Positions 59,813-64,000 of a DNA stretch of 64,000 nt are shown here, piece by piece. The notes below the pieces were generated by a model. It was not told the DNA's origin, searched no databases, and worked only from the letters and a program-made list of their open reading frames with translations. Origin of the DNA: Prosapia bicincta (lineage: Eukaryota > Arthropoda > Insecta > Hemiptera > Cercopidae). The stretch lies in contig JBAIZL010000004.1 of assembly GCA_036971475.1 (NCBI GenBank), positions 66,305,740 to 66,369,739 on the forward strand. The letters are read 5' to 3'. Each line of letters starts with the position of its first letter. Positions within the stretch are counted from its first letter, which is position 1. A program made the position numbers and the translations under genes.

Positions 59813-60690
59813 TTTAAAGTAAACCCCTGTAAATCAAGATAGACGCAACCCGCATAACAAACAAGTCAATAAAGAATCAGTTTCCAGAGAAATGAGTGTG
59901 TCGTATAGAAACAGATTTATGTAGAGTTATGAGTATGAGGAGACGGATAGGTTGGCTTAAGCGTGACAAGATGCCGGAGTGATAAAGCAATTAAATCCTT
60001 TCCATACAAGTTCTTATGTAAATTAAAAATTCTATTACACAGTTTTTTATTCGGTATATTTCTAGGTGTTTGTACAGTAAGAGTGTCTACTACAATTTAT
60101 TTAAAATAAACCCCTGTAAATCAAGATAGACGCAGCCCGCATAACAAAAAGTCAATAAAGAATCAGTTTCCAGAGAAATGAGTGTGTCGCATAGAAACAG
60201 ATTTATGTAAAGTTGAGTGTATGTGGAGACGGATAGGTTGGGTCAAGCGTGACAAGATGCCGGAGTGATAAAATAATTAAGTCCTTTCCGTACAAGTTCT
60301 TATGTAAATTAAAAATTCTATTAGACAGTTTTTTATTCGGTATATTTCTAGGTGTTTACAATTTATTTAAAGTAAATCCCTGTAAATCAAGATAGACGCA
60401 ACCCGCATAACAAACAAGTCAAGGAATCAGTTTCCAGAGAAATGAGTGTGTCGTATAGAAACAAATGTAAGTGAAGTTGAGTGTATGTTGAGACGGGTAG
60501 GTTGGGTCAAGCGTGACAAAAGTTATAAAGCAATCAAATCTCCTTTACATACAAGTCCTTATGTAAATTAAAAATTGTATAAGACAATTTTTTATTCGGT
60601 GTATTTCTAGGAATTTAGACAGTAAGAGTGTACAATTTATTCAAGGTAAACCCCTCCAAATCAAGTGAACGCAACTCGCATATCAACAGT
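59813..60690. repeat. tandem repeat of about 275 bp, three and a part units
   Basis: AAACCCCTGTAAATCAAGAT recurs at 59821, 60108 and 60374 (one base changed) and partially at 60648. Units share TCAGTTTCCAGAGAAATGAG, GTGTGTCG, CGTGACAA and TTTTTATTCGGT. Spacing is 287, 266 and 274 bp. Noncoding. Confidence 0.9.
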
Positions 60691-61627
60691 GCATACTATG
60701 TGCATGCATTACGAAGGAGTTGACTTGTTAAAGTGGAAAGCTTTGACGAAAATATCCATAGGAATATGATGCTGATTACATGAAGGCAAATATATAATAT
60801 ATTTTATCGAAATTATAGAAATATTTTTTTAAAAATTCATTGTAAATTATTAATGTGTACGTTTACAATGAGAGATGTAGAAAGAGCTTGTTATAAAAGA
60901 AGAGAAATATTCAATTCCAAATAGAGTTTAATAAAGTTAAAATATTTAAATATTATATTTACCTATATAATAGGAATATTTTATTACAGATATTGCTAAA
61001 AATTAAATAATGGTTTACAGCATCCTGCGGGTCTATGAAACTCGACGTCACACAGGTCTATTTAGACACACAAAATGTTACACCTATATGAGGCTATAAA
61101 TGTTACCATCATAATATGTCTTAGAAAGATGTGAGTACATATGGTTAGAGGTGTTCTAATTTTAAGCAGTTTGTATAATACTTATAAAGCCTATGTTATG
61201 AATCGACATAGTTTACTTGGAGTTTGCTTATAAACCTTTAAAGAAGGTGTCTCGCAATATAACCTTGTTTTTATATGTTATTATACAGGACAGACATTCG
61301 AATTACTAAACCAATATTTACTTGATATTTCCTCAGGTCAAAATAAACAAAAATATCCTGCAAATAATAATTAACTAAGGGTAACATAAGTTTTTACAAT
61401 CACCCAAGTACCCAGAAAAAATATGAAATAAAATTGCGTTGGGTTTTTTAGTTCATGCTCAACCCCCTTTAGATCCTGGACTATTATATCAAACTTCAAG
61501 TTACATTGTTTTATTTTTGCCGTTACCGCTGCGTCCCCCTAGATGTGAAATTGTCCCGAACCCGCATCGGCCTTGAAATGTAAGTTCTGAATGCGAATCG
61601 CAGCCCTTCTTATAACCCTTGCACTAT
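60691..61627. other. no gene; inverted relative of the 51-kb repeat at about 61385-61480
   Basis: CAATCACCCAAGTACC, AATATGAAATAAAATT and CATGCTCAACCCCCTTTAGA are the inverse of words in 51027-51295. The rest is AT-rich and featureless. Confidence 0.5.
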
Positions 61628-62055
61628 TCAATTCCTTCTATTAGTTCACGCTCTCATATATATATATATATATATATATAGGCCCATATATCTTGTTTTA
61701 ATTTCCAATTGTTAAAAAAAAACTTTTTATTCTTGCACTCAAGTTCAAATAAATTTTTTAAACTTGGGTGGATGACACTTGATGTTAATACAGTTATTTC
61801 AAATATTATTCAATTAATTTTAGTTTTATATAGGAGAAAAACATTTCACAAAATGTTATTTTGTCCTAAATGGCTTATGGCTTAAAATAAGTGATAATAT
61901 GATTTCATTAAACAGCTGATTTTATATTATAGGTTATGTGATATAAGAGATGTTTTAACTATTTTATCTATATAAGGGCTACGCCACTTTATTTATATTG
62001 ATTGTAATTATTTATTAAAAAGTAACTACAATAAAATTTTTCTTTGTCGACCTAA
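61628..62055 (-). repeat. dispersed noncoding repeat, copy 4 (inverted)
   Basis: It contains, inverted, TTAGTTCACGCTCTC followed by a TA tract, TGGGTGGATGACACTTGATG, TTTTAGTTTTATATAGGAG, and AACAGCTGATTTTAT. Same family as 24843-25215. Confidence 0.55.
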
Positions 62056-62813
62056 GTAGGAATTGACTCATTTTTTTTTTTTTAAATAACAAATGTTTTG
62101 ACTAATTGAGGTCTTTAATTTTGAGTTTTTGAGGTTAATCGAAAACTTCTATTTATCAAATGTTATAAATTAAAATATTTGAACTTTAGTTAGCACTGAG
62201 TGTTATGAAATGTGCATAAGAACTGACAAAATTTGATTTATCGAATTAAGGTTTAAGAAAACATGGTTTCACTGTAATAACTTTAAAATAAAAATTAAAC
62301 ATTTTAAGGTTTCCATGCAACAAAAACGGTCAACTTGTCCCTTTCAGTTTGATTTCCATTTAACTGTGTAACACGCAAGGAGAATGTCAAGGTTAGAGAA
62401 TAAACTCGTGCATTCCAGGGTTACGCTAGGGTTGCCGATGTGATCCCTAAAGGGAGAATAAAGCAAATCCCTTTCCATCCCGGCATACTGATATCCTACC
62501 CCTGACCTTTCTTAACCCGAAACGCTTTGCTTTCAAAATATGGGAGAAATACTTGTAAACTTGACCAAACATAAAATGTATTGCTATTATAAGATCTGTA
62601 TAAGTTACAAAAGGTTTTTCCATGCACGTTTAGTATTGAACTGTTACGTACAGTGAAAGTGTCCTTTGGCTTTATACTCTGCGTTAGATAACAGTGTTCT
62701 AACAATCCTTCAAGGGATAAATTGTTACAAAATGTCTACTTATTCTATAGGCTAGTGGGAATAAAGAAAACATGGTTTCACACTGTTTCCCATTATTACA
62801 CTCGTATATAACG
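62056..62813. other. no gene recognised
   Basis: AT-rich sequence; a 69-codon minus frame (62705-62496) has no motif. Confidence 0.35.
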
Positions 62814-62821
62814 TTCTATTT

Positions 62822-63687
62822 CAGCGGTTCTCAACCTGGGGGGCGCGCCCCCCTGGGGGGGCGCGCCCCCCTGGGGGGGCGTAGAAGAATTCCAGGGGAG
62901 GCGTCAACAAATTTTTAAAAAAATTAAATTTGATGTTGGACATAAACACACAATCATTGAAATTTTTTTATAGCTTAATAGAGCTATAAAGCTCTATTTC
63001 TTTACTCAACAAACTTTTCATCCTTTCCAAAATCTCGTTGATGATACCCAAAGTCTTCCAAAAGACCTAGTAAATGAAATGAAGGACCTAATATCTGAGC
63101 ATTTGTTGTCTCTGAAGAACAAAATTGGAGTCTATTTCCCAGATATAAGCTCGGAAAACTGGGAATTCAAGTTAACAAGAGACCCCTTTCAAATCAACAT
63201 TGATATACCTCCTGATCACATTCAAGAACAAACAATTGACTTGCAATGTGATTCCAAAGCTAAATTGGATTTCCCAAACATGGATCTCGAAGATTTCTGG
63301 CTACTATATCTTCCTGTTTACCCAGAAGTAGCAATGGAGGCAGTCAATTTGCTTGTACAATTTTCATCAACTTATCTATGCGAGACAGGATTTTCAGCCC
63401 TGGCTAATATAAAATCTAAATATCAAGCCAGACTAGATGTGGAAAGTGACCTGCGGTGTTCTTTGTCAAAATTTCATCCAAACATACAAAAAATAGTTAA
63501 CGAGAAACAGTGCCAGCCCTCACACTAGCACTACAAAAGTAGCGAACATTTTTCTTGTTATTACTTAAACATATTGTAAGTAAATTTATCATATATAAGT
63601 CTAAATTAACTTAATCCGTGAAGGGAGGCGTGACCTCACACCAAAGTGTGAAGGGAGGTTCAGAGCCTAAAAGGTTGAGAACCCCTG
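62822..63687 (+). mobile_element. hAT-type DNA transposon, internally deleted, with 8-bp target duplication
   Basis: The left end is CAGCGGTTCTCAACC and the right end is the inverse of CAGGGGTTCTCAACC (14 of 15). The flanks TTCTATTT (62814-62821) and TTCTATTA (63688-63695) form an 8-bp duplication with one mismatch, as hAT elements make. Just inside the left end is a GC-only double palindrome of about 45 bp (62836-62882, GGGGGGCGCGCCCCCC repeated), which must fold strongly. Only the transposase C-terminus is left. Confidence 0.88.
62990..63528 (+). pseudogene. hAT transposase C-terminal dimerisation domain
   Basis: The frame is open from about 62990 (LYFFTQQTFHPFQNLVDD); the first ATG is at 63079 and the stop at 63526-63528. 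It includes the DFWLLY and FSSTYLCETGFSALANIKSK motifs, then a VESDLRCSLS segment. These are the hAT C-terminal dimerisation region as in ZBED5/Charlie-like transposases. The BED finger and the catalytic DDE core are missing. The frame itself carries no stops, which suggests the deletion derivative is fairly young. Confidence 0.8.
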
Positions 63688-63695
63688 TTCTATTA

Positions 63696-64000
63696 TATAA
63701 TCGAACTGCTAAACAAAAGACACAACAAAAATATCTGAGAGACAAAAGTGTTTTTTAAATTAATATAGATAGAGATGTTTAACTGGAGCGAACATTAAAC
63801 AATGGCTTTGAACGGTAGAACAAATATCCAACTACGTTATTTGGATAAAGCAATCACTTTACAGGAATGTCTAGACCTAGAGCATACATATATAGTTGGA
63901 GAAGCATTGGCGGTAGGAAGGTTTCACTGCTGATCCTGGAGGGATAGCCCAGGTGAGGACTGCATGGGTTGAGTACTCTAGTAGAGCAACGGTAGGTATC
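63696..64000. other. no feature recognised
   Basis: Nothing recognised to the window edge. Confidence 0.4.

Overview
The window is nuclear DNA from an AT-rich eukaryotic genome, most likely an arthropod. I infer this from interrupted coding exons with GT-AG borders, a mixed transposon load (Penelope-like elements with GIY-YIG endonuclease, piggyBac, pogo-like, hAT and several non-LTR retrotransposons), abundant TA and CA microsatellites, and very long minisatellites. Nothing bacterial (operons, Shine-Dalgarno sites, CRISPR) is present. The species cannot be named from the sequence.

Host gene: one gene is supported, on the minus strand across 826-23974. Six exons (23974-23876, 17472-17328, 13822-13706, 12093-11906, 7947-7718, 2152-826) have consensus splice sites and codon phases that agree at every junction. 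They sum to 2106 nt, exactly 702 codons including the stop. The product is a Pro/Ser/Asn/Gln-rich protein that ends in Trp-containing imperfect repeats and a very long polyglutamine region. The 5' part is missing. It resembles transcription or RNA cofactors only in composition; I do not recognise the gene. Its introns hold two large tandem arrays and many dead transposons.

Tandem arrays: about a quarter of the window is tandem repeat. There is a 20-bp unit (15.1-16.6 kb), a 47/49-bp unit with higher-order structure (18.3-23.2 kb), a 44-bp unit (32.1-35.7 kb), a 34-bp unit (36.3 kb), another 47/49-bp unit (38.8-43.3 kb), a 35-bp unit (44.8-46.9 kb), degenerate repeats of about 115-135 bp (58.7-59.3 kb) and about 275 bp (59.8-60.7 kb), and a compound CA/TA/GA microsatellite (53.0-53.7 kb).

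Mobile elements: Penelope-like (PLE) fragments recur at 0-0.8, 2.7-4.1, 6.4-6.9, 10.0-11.4, 14.3, 17.9, 27.5, 48.4, 55.5 and 58.6 kb. Many carry a hammerhead-ribozyme-like core, GAAA followed by a short self-complementary word and then UH, and many sit in fold-back structures next to TA microsatellites. Other elements are a piggyBac deletion derivative with TTAA sites (8.3-9.6 kb), a pogo-like element whose psq helix-turn-helix is amplified five times (28.1-30.9 kb), a hAT deletion derivative with 8-bp target duplication (62.8-63.7 kb), RNase H and reverse-transcriptase fragments of non-LTR elements (7.0, 46.9-47.9, 54.1 and 56.8 kb), and two putative LTR ends with lysine-tRNA-type primer sites (5.27 and 38.4 kb). 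One minisatellite appears to have grown out of a retrotransposon coding sequence.

The strongest candidates for closer study are the set of hammerhead-like motifs with self-complementary helix III words, the five-fold psq array inside a transposon, and the minisatellite seeded in a reverse-transcriptase gene.
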